The notes beneath the pieces are model-generated. The model made no database searches. It was not told the origin of the DNA and saw only the letters and a list, made by a program, of their open reading frames with translations. A DNA stretch of 64,000 nt from Ruegeria spongiae. GTDB taxonomy: Bacteria > Pseudomonadota > Alphaproteobacteria > Rhodobacterales > Rhodobacteraceae. This document shows positions 29,345 to 39,145 of this stretch, piece after piece. Position 1 is the stretch's first letter; the number at the start of each line of letters is the position of its first letter. The stretch lies in NCBI RefSeq assembly GCF_023502395.1, contig NZ_JAMFMB010000024.1:1-64000 (forward strand), read 5' to 3'. A program made the translations under genes and the position numbers.

Positions 29345-30571
29345 TTGGCGACGATCACCAAGGTTTCGCCGCTGGCGCCCGCGCGTTTTCCAGACCTGCC
29401 GCAGCTTGGCGGCGTGCGCTTTGCCACGGCGGCAGCAGGCGTGAAATATGCCGGGCGCACAGACGTGATGCTGGCGGTTCTTGATGCGGGCACGTCGGTG
29501 GCGGGTGTCTTCACCCGCTCGTCGACCCGCGCGGCTCCGGTGCTGGACTGTCAACAGAAACTGGGCGGGGACAACACTGGCCCCGCCGCAATTCTGGTAA
29601 ATTCGGGCAATGCCAATGCTTTTACCGGCCATTACGGACAGATCTCGGTCGCCGAGGTGACCAAGGCGGTGGCTGAGACGACCGGGGTGCCCGAGGCGCG
29701 CGTCTTCACCGCCTCGACCGGGGTCATTGGCGAGCCGTTGCCCCATGACCGGATCGTGTCGCAGATCACCGATCTGAATGCCGGCCTGTCCGGGGACGCC
29801 ATCGAGGCCGCCGCGCAGGCGATCATGACCACCGACACGTTCGCAAAAGGAGCAAGCGCGCAGGTCGAGGTCGATGGCAAGACGGTGTCCATAGCCGGGA
29901 TCGCCAAAGGCTCGGGCATGATCGCGCCGGATATGGCGACGATGCTGGTCTATATCTTCACCGATGCGGGCTATGATCAGGCGGCGCTGCAAGGCGCGGT
30001 CTCGGCCATGGCGGATCGCACGTTCAACTGCATCACCGTTGACAGCGACACCTCGACTTCGGACAGCCTGCTGGTCTGCGCCACCGGCGCTGCGGGGGTG
30101 GATGCGACGGGAAATGCCGGGTTTGATGCCGCATTGGAACGGGTGATGCGCGAGTTGGCGCATCTGGTGGTGCGGGACGGCGAGGGCGCGACTAAATTCA
30201 TCGAAATCCGCGTCACCGGTGCGGTGTCGGATGCCGAGGCCAAAACCCACGGTCTGTCGGTGGCCAACTCTCCGCTGGTCAAGACCGCCATCGCCGGAGA
30301 GGACGCCAATTGGGGCCGCGTCGTGATGGCGATCGGTAAATCAGGGGCTGCGGCGGACCGAGACCGGCTGAGCATCTCGTTCGGGGATATTCTGGTGGCG
30401 GAAAAAGGCTGGGTCAGCCCGAATTACCGCGAAGAAGACGCCGCCGCCTACATGAAAGCGCAGGACCTGGTGATCGCCATCGATCTGGGCCTGGGTTCGG
30501 GCGCGGCCACCGTCTGGACCTGCGATCTGACCCACGGATATATCGAGATCAACGCGGATTACCGGTCGTGA
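29345..30571 (+). CDS. argJ: Bifunctional ornithine acetyltransferase / N-acetylglutamate synthase
   Basis: 408 residues from a TTG start at 29345, supported by GGAG 8 nt upstream. The self-cleavage site is in PDMATML, with T199 as the expected nucleophile; cleavage yields the alpha and beta chains. VNSGNANAFTG and EDANWGR are family motifs. It moves the acetyl group from acetylornithine to glutamate in arginine synthesis. Confidence 0.95.
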   Translation: MATITKVSPLAPARFPDLPQLGGVRFATAAAGVKYAGRTDVMLAVLDAGTSVAGVFTRSSTRAAPVLDCQQKLGGDNTGPAAILVNSGNANAFTGHYGQISVAEVTKAVAETTGVPEARVFTASTGVIGEPLPHDRIVSQITDLNAGLSGDAIEAAAQAIMTTDTFAKGASAQVEVDGKTVSIAGIAKGSGMIAPDMATMLVYIFTDAGYDQAALQGAVSAMADRTFNCITVDSDTSTSDSLLVCATGAAGVDATGNAGFDAALERVMRELAHLVVRDGEGATKFIEIRVTGAVSDAEAKTHGLSVANSPLVKTAIAGEDANWGRVVMAIGKSGAAADRDRLSISFGDILVAEKGWVSPNYREEDAAAYMKAQDLVIAIDLGLGSGAATVWTCDLTHGYIEINADYRS

Positions 30572-30627
30572 AACCGGAACACTCCCAGCAAAAAGTGGAA
30601 CCCGGTATTGCGTCCGGAATTGTGACA

Positions 30628-31026
30628 ATGAAAATTGTACTGGTCTCGGCCGTTGCGCTGATTGATCCCGATGGAAGGGTGCTGTTGGCGCAACGCCCCG
30701 AGGGAAAATCCATGGCCGGGCTATGGGAGTTTCCGGGTGGCAAAATCGAACCCGGTGAAACGCCTGAAATGGCACTGATCCGCGAACTGGAAGAAGAACT
30801 GGGCATCAACACCTGGCAATCCTGCCTTGCACCTCTCACCTTCGCGAGCCATGGCTATGACGACTTTCACCTGCTCATGCCGCTATTCGCCTGCCGGAAA
30901 TGGGAGGGAATCCCGCAATCCAATGAAGGCCAGAGGTTGAAATGGGTCCGTCCGAATGACCTGCGCGACTATCCGATGCCGCCAGCCGATATTCCGCTCA
31001 TTCCAATCCTGAGAGACTGGCTATGA
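30628..31026 (+). CDS. mutT: 8-oxo-dGTP diphosphatase MutT (Nudix hydrolase)
   Basis: 132 residues from the ATG at 30628. The Nudix box GX5EX7REUXEEXGU is complete as GKIEPGETPEMALIRELEEELGI. WEFPGG precedes it, as in MutT. It removes oxidised dGTP from the nucleotide pool. A GTG at 30568 overlaps the argJ stop and would add 20 residues; neither start has a strong ribosome site. Confidence 0.88.
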   Translation: MKIVLVSAVALIDPDGRVLLAQRPEGKSMAGLWEFPGGKIEPGETPEMALIRELEEELGINTWQSCLAPLTFASHGYDDFHLLMPLFACRKWEGIPQSNEGQRLKWVRPNDLRDYPMPPADIPLIPILRDWL

Positions 31027-31069
31027 TCTGACCGCCCGCGTCTTTTGGTTGCATTCCGATCCCAGCGCG

Positions 31070-31116
31070 CCTCTACATTTCGTCGCAAACTCGAATTCAT
31101 ACGCTACATGTAGAGG
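31070..31116. repeat. Inverted repeat upstream of the 44-residue gene
   Basis: CCTCTACAT (31070-31078) and its complement ATGTAGAGG (31108-31116) flank 29 bp. The right arm also lies in a 10-bp palindrome CTACATGTAG (31104-31113). It could be an operator or a large hairpin; it has no T-run. Confidence 0.4.
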
Positions 31117-31219
31117 ATTTACACGCAGGCCGATTGGCGGCCCGACGTTAAACAGTGTCCATTTGCGGGTTTTTCGTGTATAGTGAACTCATCCAAATGG
31201 CAATTTGGGAGGATGTCAC

Positions 31220-31354
31220 GTGCTACGTACAATTACGATTGGCACGTGTGTGTTCGTACAGGGCACATATGTGCGCGCGCTTGCCGATGGGCGTATCGAA
31301 GTGAAGGTCGGCAAGAAGCATTTTGCAGGACGTCCGGTCAAGGCTACAGCCTGA
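31220..31354 (+). CDS. Small 44-residue protein of unknown function
   Basis: A GTG start at 31220 has GGGAGG 7 nt upstream. The peptide opens MLRTITIGTCVFVQG, carries RALADGRIEVKVGKK and ends RPVKATA; it is basic, with an alternating beta-like pattern. It is followed by a good terminator, and is convergent with infB. Annotators have sometimes given small proteins of this kind translation-factor names, but I see no domain to support one. The ribosome site and terminator argue that it is a real gene. Confidence 0.65.
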   Translation: MLRTITIGTCVFVQGTYVRALADGRIEVKVGKKHFAGRPVKATA

Positions 31355-31384
31355 CGAAACGGCACAGCGCCACTCACACAACAA

Positions 31385-31418
31385 GGGGTTGGCCCAACGG
31401 CCAACCCCATTTGTTTTC
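31385..31418. terminator. Terminator between the 44-residue gene and infB
   Basis: A perfect 10-bp stem (31385-31394 with 31399-31408) with a 4-nt loop is followed on the plus strand by ATTTGTTTT. It serves the small gene and may also act weakly for infB from the other side. Confidence 0.8.
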
Positions 31419-31434
31419 GACATGTCGGACCAGG

Positions 31435-33927
31435 TCAGTCCAGCGTGCGGGTGACTTCCTCGCGTTCGAAGATTTCGATGACGTCGCCCTTGCGAATATC
31501 GTCATAGTTCTCGAACGCCATACCGCATTCCTGACCCGACTGAACCTCGGGCACTTCGTCCTTGAAGCGCTTCAGCGTCTTCAGCGTGCCTTCGTGGATC
31601 ACAACGTTGTCGCGCAGCAGGCGCACACCGGCCGAGCGGCGGGCGACGCCTTCGGTGACCAGACAGCCTGCAACCTTGCCGACGTTGGAGACCTTGAACA
31701 CGTCCTTGATCTCGGCATAACCAATGAAGTTTTCCTTGATCTCGGCGCTCAGCAGACCTGAAGCGGCGGCTTTCACGTCGTCCACCAGATCATAGATCAC
31801 CGAGTAGTACCGGATCTCGACACCCTTCTGGTTCGCCGTGTTCCGCGCCGAGGTATTGGCCCGCACGTTGAAGCCCATGACCGGCGCGCCAGACGCTTCG
31901 GCCAGACCGATATCGGTTTCGGTGATGGCGCCGACACCGGAATGCAGCACGCGCACGCGCACTTCGTCATTGCCGATCTTTTCCATCGCCTGAACGATGG
32001 CCTCGGCGGACCCCTGCACATCGGCTTTGACCAGAATTGGCAGTTCGGACACGTTCTCGTCGTCCTTGGCCTTCTGCATCAACTGCTCAAGCGTGGTCGC
32101 GGCACCGGCGGCGGCGCGTTTGTCCTTGGCGGCCTGCTCGCGGTAATCGGCAATCTCGCGGGCCTGCGCTTCGGTCGAGGTCACGTTCAGAACGTCCCCG
32201 GCCTCGGGCGTGCCGTTGAGGCCCAGAACCTCGACCGGCACCGATGGCCCGGCCTCTTGCACCCGGTCGCCCTTGTCGTTGATCAGCGCACGGACCTTGC
32301 CGTATTGCTCGCCCACAACAAAGATATCGCCCTGACGCAGCGTGCCTTTCTGAATCAGAACGGTCGCGACGGGGCCACGGCCCACATCCAGTTGCGCCTC
32401 GATCACCGCGCCTTGGGCGGCGCGATCGGGGTTGGCTTTCAGTTCCAGAATCTCGGCCTGCAGCGCGATTGCTTCAAGCAGTTCGTCCAGACCCTGACCG
32501 GTGATGGCGGACACTTCGACGTCCTGAACCTCACCCGACATCTTCTCGACGATCACCTCGTGCTGCAGCAGGTCGGTGCGCACCTTGTCGGGGTTGGCGT
32601 CGGGTTTGTCGACTTTGTTGATCGCCACGATCATCGGCACTTCGGCAGCCTTGGCGTGATTGATGGCTTCGATGGTCTGCGGCATGACCGCGTCATCAGC
32701 GGCAACCACAAGCACAACGATATCCGTCACCTGAGCCCCGCGCGAGCGCATCGAGGTAAAGGCGGCGTGGCCCGGCGTATCAAGGAAGGTCAGCGTGGCA
32801 CCGCCATCGGTTTTGACCTGATAGGCACCGATATGCTGGGTGATGCCGCCCGCTTCGCCGGCAACAACCTTGGCGTCGCGGATCGCATCCAGCAGCGAGG
32901 TCTTGCCGTGGTCGACATGGCCCATGATGGTGATCACCGCGGGGCGCGGCAGGAGATCGTCGTCCTTGTCCTCGATATCGGCGATGACGTCTTCGACATC
33001 AGCATCGGACACACGCACGACGTTGTGGCCGAATTCTTCGATGATGAGTTCGGCAGTGTCCGCGTCGATCGACTGGTTCTGGGTGACCATCATGCCCATG
33101 TTCATGAGCGATTTGACCACGTCGCCGACGCGCTCGGCCATACGGTTGGCCAGTTCGGACACCACGATGGTTTCCGGCACCTGCACGTCGCGGATTACCT
33201 TTTCACGCTCGACCGAACCGCCCATGGCTTTCTGCCGCGCGCGCTCCTGCTTGCGCTTCATGGCGGCCAGCGATTTCTGACGGCCACCTTCGCCACCAGA
33301 CAGCGCCTGGTTCAGCGTCAGCTTGCCCGAACGGCGGTTGTCATCGCGGCCTTTGCCTCGCGTCTGGCGCTGTTCGCGCTCGCGCCGCGGAGCATCGCCA
33401 GTTGGCGCGGGCCGACCGGCCGGTGCGCTGCGCGGTTCCTGCTTGGGCGCTTCTTTGGCAGAGGCAGCCTCGGCAGCGGCGCGGCGCGCGGTGTCTTCGG
33501 CTTCCTTGCGCTGGCGTTCTTCGTCGGCGGCTTTCTGCTTGGCACGCTCTTCCGCCTCGCGCTGCTCGCGTTCCTTGGCCTCGATCTCGGCCCGGCGGCG
33601 TTCCCGATCTTCGGCGCGCGCTTTTTCTTCGGCGACGCGGCGCTCGGCCTCTTCGGTTTCACGCGCCTTGGCGGCCTGAACCGCCTTCAGGCGGCGGGCC
33701 ATCTCGGCATCGGTGATTCCGGCGGGGCGGCGGGATGGATCACCCGATGGCGTAGCAGACCCGGCCCCGGGCTTTGACGCACCGGGCTTGGGGACCACAA
33801 CGCGCTTGCGTTTGGTTTCCACCACGACATTCTTGGTCCGTCCGTGGCTGAAACTCTGTTTCACATTCCCCGAGCGGGGCGCCCCACGCAGACCCAATGT
33901 CTTTTTGCCGTCACTATCGCTCATCAA
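31435..33927 (-). CDS. infB: Translation initiation factor IF-2
   Basis: 830 residues (829 if the second ATG is used). A long charged, low-complexity N-terminal region, with a likely coiled coil rich in E, R, K and A at ~78-160, precedes the GTPase core. G1 is GHVDHGKTS (336-344), G3 DTPGHAAF and G4 [10 protein letters not shown]. It places initiator tRNA on the ribosome. It starts 6 bp after the ylxR-like gene and ends the rimP-nusA-ylxR-infB operon. Confidence 0.97.
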   Translation of the reverse strand: MMSDSDGKKTLGLRGAPRSGNVKQSFSHGRTKNVVVETKRKRVVVPKPGASKPGAGSATPSGDPSRRPAGITDAEMARRLKAVQAAKARETEEAERRVAEEKARAEDRERRRAEIEAKEREQREAEERAKQKAADEERQRKEAEDTARRAAAEAASAKEAPKQEPRSAPAGRPAPTGDAPRREREQRQTRGKGRDDNRRSGKLTLNQALSGGEGGRQKSLAAMKRKQERARQKAMGGSVEREKVIRDVQVPETIVVSELANRMAERVGDVVKSLMNMGMMVTQNQSIDADTAELIIEEFGHNVVRVSDADVEDVIADIEDKDDDLLPRPAVITIMGHVDHGKTSLLDAIRDAKVVAGEAGGITQHIGAYQVKTDGGATLTFLDTPGHAAFTSMRSRGAQVTDIVVLVVAADDAVMPQTIEAINHAKAAEVPMIVAINKVDKPDANPDKVRTDLLQHEVIVEKMSGEVQDVEVSAITGQGLDELLEAIALQAEILELKANPDRAAQGAVIEAQLDVGRGPVATVLIQKGTLRQGDIFVVGEQYGKVRALINDKGDRVQEAGPSVPVEVLGLNGTPEAGDVLNVTSTEAQAREIADYREQAAKDKRAAAGAATTLEQLMQKAKDDENVSELPILVKADVQGSAEAIVQAMEKIGNDEVRVRVLHSGVGAITETDIGLAEASGAPVMGFNVRANTSARNTANQKGVEIRYYSVIYDLVDDVKAAASGLLSAEIKENFIGYAEIKDVFKVSNVGKVAGCLVTEGVARRSAGVRLLRDNVVIHEGTLKTLKRFKDEVPEVQSGQECGMAFENYDDIRKGDVIEIFEREEVTRTLD

Positions 33928-33933
33928 GCTTAC

Positions 33934-34557
33934 TTACCCTTCCGTGCGGCCGTTGCCGCCGTCATCCGTTTCGCGCAAGCCACGCAGGCGCTGCGCTTCC
34001 TCTACAACACGTTTGGCGAGTCCACCAGAGGCCAGCGCCGCATGTATCACTGTTTGGCGACCAAACGCCATGCCCAATTCATCTGCCGTCAGCCAACCGA
34101 TGTAACTGCCGAAATGAGGCGTGCTCAGTTTCGTCTTTCCGCGCGCCGATCCATCGCTGGCCTGCAGCAGGATCTGCGCCTCTTCCTTGTCGAGCCAGGT
34201 CTTGACCTTTTCATAGCCCGCAACCGCATCGCCCGACTTGCGCGCCATGCTCAACAGATCGACGACGCGGCGCGACACTTGCCGTTCCAGCTCGTCGATC
34301 AACCCGTCCGGGACTTTGGCCTGCATCTTCAGGCCCCGGCTGAACAGTTTCTTATCCACGGCCCGCTTCAGCGCCGCGCGATCCGCCGCGACATAAACGC
34401 CCCGACCCGGCAGTTTGCCCATCACATCGGGCACAACCGTACCGTCAGGTCCTGCCACAAAGCGGATGAGTCCATACCTAGGACGCACCTCGCCCGTGGC
34501 GACGCATTTGCGTTCGGGACCGTCCGACCGGTCTTTTGAGGCACCACCGCGACTCAT
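33934..34557 (-). CDS. YlxR-like RNA-binding protein with a C-terminal L7Ae-like region
   Basis: 207 residues. The N-terminal YlxR (DUF448) domain has RKCVATGEVRPRYGLIRFV and GKLPGRGVYV. Residues ~90-190 resemble ribosomal L7Ae/YlxQ proteins (VVDLLSMARKSGDAVAGYEKV). Genes for such proteins sit between nusA and infB in many bacteria, often as separate ylxR and ylxQ; here they are fused. A role in RNA binding is known for the family, the exact function less so. Confidence 0.88.
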   Translation of the reverse strand: MSRGGASKDRSDGPERKCVATGEVRPRYGLIRFVAGPDGTVVPDVMGKLPGRGVYVAADRAALKRAVDKKLFSRGLKMQAKVPDGLIDELERQVSRRVVDLLSMARKSGDAVAGYEKVKTWLDKEEAQILLQASDGSARGKTKLSTPHFGSYIGWLTADELGMAFGRQTVIHAALASGGLAKRVVEEAQRLRGLRETDDGGNGRTEG

Positions 34558-34580
34558 CTCGAACCCATCCGGGCCTGAGA

Positions 34581-36209
34581 TCAGGCCCCGGCCTCCGCGT
34601 TGGTTTCTTCGCCGTCTTCGGCTTCGACCTCTTCGTCGTCGGCTTCAAGCTCGGCCGGATCGACCCAGCCCAGCAGAACGCGGGCGGTCATCACCATTGA
34701 TTGCGCCTCTTCGAGGCTCATGCCGAACGGTTCCAGAATGCCGTCATCCTTGACGCGCTCGCCATCAACCGTGGTCCAGCCGCCCGCCAGTTCCCAATCG
34801 GCGCAGGTGGCAAAATCTTCCAGCGTCTTGACGTCGTCCTTGGCCAGCGCCTCGATCATCTGGGGGCTGAGCCCCTCGAATTCAACCAGGCTGTCCTCGA
34901 CACCCAGCGCGCGGGCATTGTCCAGCGCCTGCTTGGCCTGCGCTTCCAGATAGTCGCGGGCACGGGCCTGAAGCTCTTGTGCGGTGCCTTCGTCGACGCC
35001 GTCGATGACCAGAAGCTCATCCAGCTCGACATAGGCAACCTCTTCGAGATTGCGGAAACCTTCCGAGACCAGCAGCTGGGCAAAGAATTCGTCCAGATCC
35101 AGCGTTTCCATGAACAGCCCGGTGCGCGCCTCGAATTCCTTCTGGCGGCGGGCCGATTCCTCGGCCTCGGTCATGATGTCGATGTCCAGATTGGTCAGCT
35201 GGCTGGCCAGACGCACGTTCTGACCCCGGCGACCAATCGCCAGGCTCAGCTGTTCTTCGGGCACGACAACTTCGATCTTGCCGGCTTCTTCGTCCAGAAC
35301 CACCTTGGAAACCTCGGCGGGCTGCAGCGCGTTCACCAGGAAGGTCGGCTGATCCTCGTTCCACGGAATAATGTCGATCTTTTCGCCCTGCAGTTCGTTC
35401 ACGACGGCCTGCACGCGGCTGCCGCGCATGCCCACGCAGGCCCCAACCGGGTCGATCGAGTTGTCATAAGAGATCACGGCGATCTTGGCGCGAGAGCCGG
35501 GGTCGCGAGCGACCGCCTTGATGTCGATGATGCCGTCATAGATTTCCGGCACTTCCATTTTGAACAGCTCGGCCATGAATTCCGGTGCGGTGCGCGACAG
35601 GAAGATCTGGTGCCCGCGCGGTTCGCGGCGGACCTCTCTGATATAGGCGCGCAGACGGTCATTGGGGCGATAGCTTTCGCGGCCAATCTTGTCGTTGCGG
35701 CGCAGCACGGCCTCGCCACCGCCGATATCGACGATGACATTGCCAAACTCTTCGCGCTTGACCAGACCGTTGATGATGGTGCCGGCGCGGTCCTTGAATT
35801 CTTCGTACTGACGGTCTCGTTCCGCTTCGCGCACCTTCTGCAGGATCACCTGCTTGGCCGATTGCGCGGCGATGCGGCCCATCTCGACGGGCGGGACTTC
35901 TTCGACGAACTGGTCCCCCACAGCGGGGCTTTCCATGTATTGCTTGGCCTGCTCGACGGTGAATTCGGCCTGATAGTTCTCAAGCTCTTCATCCTCGACC
36001 ACGGTGCGCACGCGGGTAAAGGTCGCCTTGCCGGTCTTGCGGTCGATGCTGACGCGGATATCCATCTCGGCGCCGTAGCGGCTCTTGGCGGCGCGGGCGA
36101 GGCTTTCTTCCATCGCCTCGACCACCAGACCGGGATCGATCATCTTTTCCCGGGCCACGGCCTCGGCGGTTTGCAGCAGCTCCAGCTGGTTGGCTGAGGT
36201 GATTGCCAT
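34581..36209 (-). CDS. nusA: Transcription termination/antitermination protein NusA
   Basis: 542 residues. The N-terminal polymerase-binding domain is followed by an S1 domain, two KH domains ([42 protein letters not shown]) and C-terminal helix-hairpin-helix repeats, ending in an acidic tail. It controls pausing, termination and antitermination. Its start overlaps the rimP stop by one base (TGATG). Confidence 0.97.
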   Translation of the reverse strand: MAITSANQLELLQTAEAVAREKMIDPGLVVEAMEESLARAAKSRYGAEMDIRVSIDRKTGKATFTRVRTVVEDEELENYQAEFTVEQAKQYMESPAVGDQFVEEVPPVEMGRIAAQSAKQVILQKVREAERDRQYEEFKDRAGTIINGLVKREEFGNVIVDIGGGEAVLRRNDKIGRESYRPNDRLRAYIREVRREPRGHQIFLSRTAPEFMAELFKMEVPEIYDGIIDIKAVARDPGSRAKIAVISYDNSIDPVGACVGMRGSRVQAVVNELQGEKIDIIPWNEDQPTFLVNALQPAEVSKVVLDEEAGKIEVVVPEEQLSLAIGRRGQNVRLASQLTNLDIDIMTEAEESARRQKEFEARTGLFMETLDLDEFFAQLLVSEGFRNLEEVAYVELDELLVIDGVDEGTAQELQARARDYLEAQAKQALDNARALGVEDSLVEFEGLSPQMIEALAKDDVKTLEDFATCADWELAGGWTTVDGERVKDDGILEPFGMSLEEAQSMVMTARVLLGWVDPAELEADDEEVEAEDGEETNAEAGA

Positions 36210-36877
36210 CAGTTCGTCTCCTCTTCGGACCCTTGCTCGGGCACGATTTCGTCGCCCCGCAGGGGCGCGCCTTTAACGTCATCCCCCGGCAGGGGCGCAT
36301 CTTCAACTATCTCGTCGAATTGGTCTTCGTTCAGGTCTTCGGGCAGCGCGCCTGCCGCCTTGCGTTGGCGCAGCATTTCTTTGATCAGATCATCGGTCAG
36401 TACAAGCTTGGCATCGCTTAGCCAGTCGAATTGCAGACCGATGGTAATCGTCTCGCCATGCTCGGGTATGTTTATCAGAACCTCATCGTCCTCGACCCCG
36501 GCCAGTTCCCCCTTGAAGCGGCGGCGACCGTCTATCAACTCTGCGGTCTCAAGCTTGGCCTCATAGCCTTCGAACATGTCGAAATCCTTGAGCCGCGTCA
36601 GCGGGCGGTCGATGCCGGGGCTGGACACTTCCAGCGTATAAGCATCCAGAATCGGGTCCTCGACATCCAGCGTGGCGCTGACCGCATTCGAGATCTCGGC
36701 GCAATCATCCACCTCGATGCCGCCATCGGGTTTGTCGGCCATGATCTGCAAGGTCGACTGCTTGCCGCTCATCAGACGGATGCGCACCAGCTCGAACCCC
36801 AGATCCTCGATCACAGGGGTGACGATCTCGGCCAGTCGCCGGTCGATCGCTGCCTTTGCTATCAGGTCGTTGCTCAT
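36209..36877 (-). CDS. rimP: Ribosome maturation factor RimP
   Basis: 222 residues, with a C-terminal acidic extension beyond the usual ~150-170. [28 protein letters not shown] and [14 protein letters not shown] are RimP signatures. It assists maturation of the 30S subunit. It is the first gene of the operon with nusA, and a terminator-like hairpin lies only 15 bp before its start. Confidence 0.95.
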   Translation of the reverse strand: MSNDLIAKAAIDRRLAEIVTPVIEDLGFELVRIRLMSGKQSTLQIMADKPDGGIEVDDCAEISNAVSATLDVEDPILDAYTLEVSSPGIDRPLTRLKDFDMFEGYEAKLETAELIDGRRRFKGELAGVEDDEVLINIPEHGETITIGLQFDWLSDAKLVLTDDLIKEMLRQRKAAGALPEDLNEDQFDEIVEDAPLPGDDVKGAPLRGDEIVPEQGSEEETN

Positions 36878-36891
36878 CTTGGTCCAAACAC

Positions 36892-36914
36892 AAAAAAACG
36901 GGCCCGCGGCCCGT
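36892..36914 (-). terminator. Terminator-like hairpin in the rimP leader
   Basis: A 7-bp GC-rich stem (36908-36914 with 36898-36904, loop of 3) is followed on the minus strand by a run of six to seven T. It ends 15 bp before the rimP ATG. It may terminate the flgI transcript or act as an attenuator for rimP-nusA-infB. Confidence 0.7.
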
Positions 36915-36968
36915 CGATATTTCCCGGTGGAGCTTCAGGCCAGAGCCCGACGCGCCGCTGTTGAGAGG

Positions 36969-36997
36969 CATATACGTGGTGGCGGGTGAGTCTGCAA
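36969..36997 (-). promoter_or_regulatory. Candidate sigma-70 promoter for rimP-nusA-infB
   Basis: On the minus strand TTGCAG (36997-36992) and TATATG (36974-36969) are separated by exactly 17 bp. Transcription would begin near 36961 and pass through the hairpin at 36914-36892. The match is moderate. Confidence 0.4.
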
Positions 36998-37037
36998 GAG
37001 GCGAAAGCACCCCACCTTTCACCACCGCGTGCTTGTC

Positions 37038-38138
37038 TCAGCGCACGACAAATTCCGCGTGCAGGGCGCCTGCCGCTTTGATCGTCTTGAGAATATCGAT
37101 CATGTCCCTCGGCGACACCCCAAGCGCGTTCAGACCGGCAACAACTTGCGACAGCGAGGCTCCCTCGGGCACTTCGGCGAGTTTGATGCCTTCGTCTTCT
37201 TCAAGTGCTGCGGTGGTGCGCGGGACTACCACGGTTCGCCCATTGGCAAAGGGGTTCGGCTGTACGACCAACGGCGCCTCTTCAATCCGCAGGGTCAGGT
37301 TGCCCTGCGAAACGGCGACGCGCGAGATGCGCACATCGTCGCCCAACACAATTGTGCCCGACCTTTGATCGACCACAACACGCGCCCGGCGCTCGGGTGT
37401 AACAAGAATGTTTTCCACCCGTTCAATGGCATGGGCAACGGATGCAGCGCGGGTTGCCGCAACATCAAGCTCAACCGTTCCGGAATCGCGCATCACCGCC
37501 ACCGGGCGTCTGAACTCGCGGTTCACGGCTGTTTCGATGCGCCCCGCCGTGGTGAAGTCGGGTTCCCGTAAGGCCAGACGCAGGCGGCTCAGCGATGACA
37601 GGTCAAAATCGATTTCTTTCTCGACCCGCGCGCCAGAGGGGATGACTCCCGAAGTCGGCACGCCGCGCACCACCGAGGCCGCCTCTCCCTCGACACTGGC
37701 GCCACCAGCCAGCACGGTACCCTGCGCGACAGCATAAATCTGCCCGTCGGCGGCGTTGAGCGGCGTCATGATCAACGTCCCGCCGAGCAAGCTTTTCGAA
37801 TCGCCGATTGCGGACACTGTGACGTCGATCTGCGAGCCCACCCGCGAAAACGGCGGCAGACTGGCCGTCACAAACACGGCAGCGACGTTTTTTGGACGAA
37901 ACTGCTCTCCGGTGACATTGACGCCGAGGCGTTCCAGCACATTCGACAACATGTCTTCGGTGAAGGGTGAATTGCGCAACCCGTCGCCGGTTCCGTTCAG
38001 ACCCACAACCAGGCCATAGCCGATCAGATCGTTGCCCCGGACACCATCGAAATCGACAAGGTCCTTCAGGCGGATTTCTCCGGCATTGGCGGGCAGGGCC
38101 AATAGAAAGGCCAGGGCGAGAAGTCTGAAAATGCTCAT
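37038..38138 (-). CDS. flgI: Flagellar P-ring protein FlgI
   Basis: 366 residues with a signal peptide ending ALPANAGE. RLKDLVDFDGVRGNDLIGYGLVVGLNGTGD is the typical FlgI N-terminus in sense (read here as RLKDL, GVRGN, LVVGLNGTGD). It forms the periplasmic P ring around the flagellar rod. The start overlaps the flgL stop (ATGA), so they are cotranscribed. Confidence 0.96.
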   Translation of the reverse strand: MSIFRLLALAFLLALPANAGEIRLKDLVDFDGVRGNDLIGYGLVVGLNGTGDGLRNSPFTEDMLSNVLERLGVNVTGEQFRPKNVAAVFVTASLPPFSRVGSQIDVTVSAIGDSKSLLGGTLIMTPLNAADGQIYAVAQGTVLAGGASVEGEAASVVRGVPTSGVIPSGARVEKEIDFDLSSLSRLRLALREPDFTTAGRIETAVNREFRRPVAVMRDSGTVELDVAATRAASVAHAIERVENILVTPERRARVVVDQRSGTIVLGDDVRISRVAVSQGNLTLRIEEAPLVVQPNPFANGRTVVVPRTTAALEEDEGIKLAEVPEGASLSQVVAGLNALGVSPRDMIDILKTIKAAGALHAEFVVR

Positions 38139-39142
38139 CTGAGGTAGTTCACCAAGGACAGTTGCGAGGACCGTACGGTTGCGGCGTAGAGGCTCTCCAA
38201 CTGGAACTGGGCCGCTTCCAGATGTGTTGCCGTGTCATAGGGGTCCGCCGCCAATAGTCTGTTGCGGGCAAACTCTGTGGCTGTCGCGGCGGCAGCGTTC
38301 TGGGTTTTAGCCGCTTCGATGCGGGATTCCACATGGCCCAGATCAGCCTGCATCAGAGTCAGTTCATCCTGGCTGCGCAGCAGGCCGGCGCCGGTTCTAT
38401 GCAGCAGATCCGACTGGACCGTTTCCGAAAACCCCAACGCGGGGTCAGTTGCAAGCGCTGCCAATGCGGTGTCACGCAGGATGGCACGGAACGTTGGATG
38501 ATCGGCGCGCAGCGGCAGGCTGGCGTCCTGGGTGTCGGATACACTGATCGGGTCCAGGCTCTGGTCGGAGCCCTGATAGATGACCGTCTCGAACCCGGCA
38601 GGGTCGTTGAACCAGTCTGTGGCGGCTTGAATGATGTCAACTGGCGTCGTCTGACCGCTCACCGCAGTGCGCAGGGCCGACAGCAGGGTTTTGTCATCGG
38701 CGAGCGGCGTCGTATCCACCGCCTGCCCGGCAAACAGGCTCCGCCCACCGGATCGGGTGTTCAGCGTCGATACCAGAAGCTTGAGGTCGTCGGCAGCCTG
38801 TTTGCTCATATGCGCGCGTGTGACCTCCTGACCGGGTTTTGAAAACGTGACCAGTTTGGTCGAGAGGTCGCCAACCCGGTCATGCAGGTTCGTAAGGCCC
38901 GTTTGCATACCGCTGGCCCAGGCACCCGCCTCGGCGGTGACGGTCCTGAAGGCCTGCAGGTGGCGCAACCGGCGATCCATATCGGCCAGTTGTGAATAGT
39001 CACCGGCAAGCCTGGTATTCACATTCTGTGTCTGGCCGGAGCTGAGTTCGTCGGTCAGCGTTGCGATTCGGGTCTTGATTTCCGCGCTGCGGGTGCGCAG
39101 AGCAAGTGAGCTGGCCAGATCGCCGATTGATGTCAGGGGCAT
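38135..39142 (-). CDS. flgL: Flagellar hook-filament junction protein FlgL
   Basis: 335 residues. Flagellin-like N- and C-terminal helices are visible (RTRSAEIKTRIATLTDELSSG near the start; ATHLEAAQFQLESLYAAT at the end) around a variable centre. Gene order after flgK supports FlgL rather than flagellin. It joins hook to filament. The start is 3 bp after the flgK stop. Confidence 0.88.
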   Translation of the reverse strand: MPLTSIGDLASSLALRTRSAEIKTRIATLTDELSSGQTQNVNTRLAGDYSQLADMDRRLRHLQAFRTVTAEAGAWASGMQTGLTNLHDRVGDLSTKLVTFSKPGQEVTRAHMSKQAADDLKLLVSTLNTRSGGRSLFAGQAVDTTPLADDKTLLSALRTAVSGQTTPVDIIQAATDWFNDPAGFETVIYQGSDQSLDPISVSDTQDASLPLRADHPTFRAILRDTALAALATDPALGFSETVQSDLLHRTGAGLLRSQDELTLMQADLGHVESRIEAAKTQNAAAATATEFARNRLLAADPYDTATHLEAAQFQLESLYAATVRSSQLSLVNYLR

Positions 39143-39145
39143 GGG

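Noticed and set aside
31163-31184. Sigma-70 promoter TTGCGG/TATAGT before the 44-residue gene
   Set aside because: The spacing is only 10 bp, too short for a sigma-70 promoter.
31942-33777. 611-residue open frame antisense to infB
   Set aside because: It is a shadow of the repetitive IF-2 reading frame with no recognisable domain.
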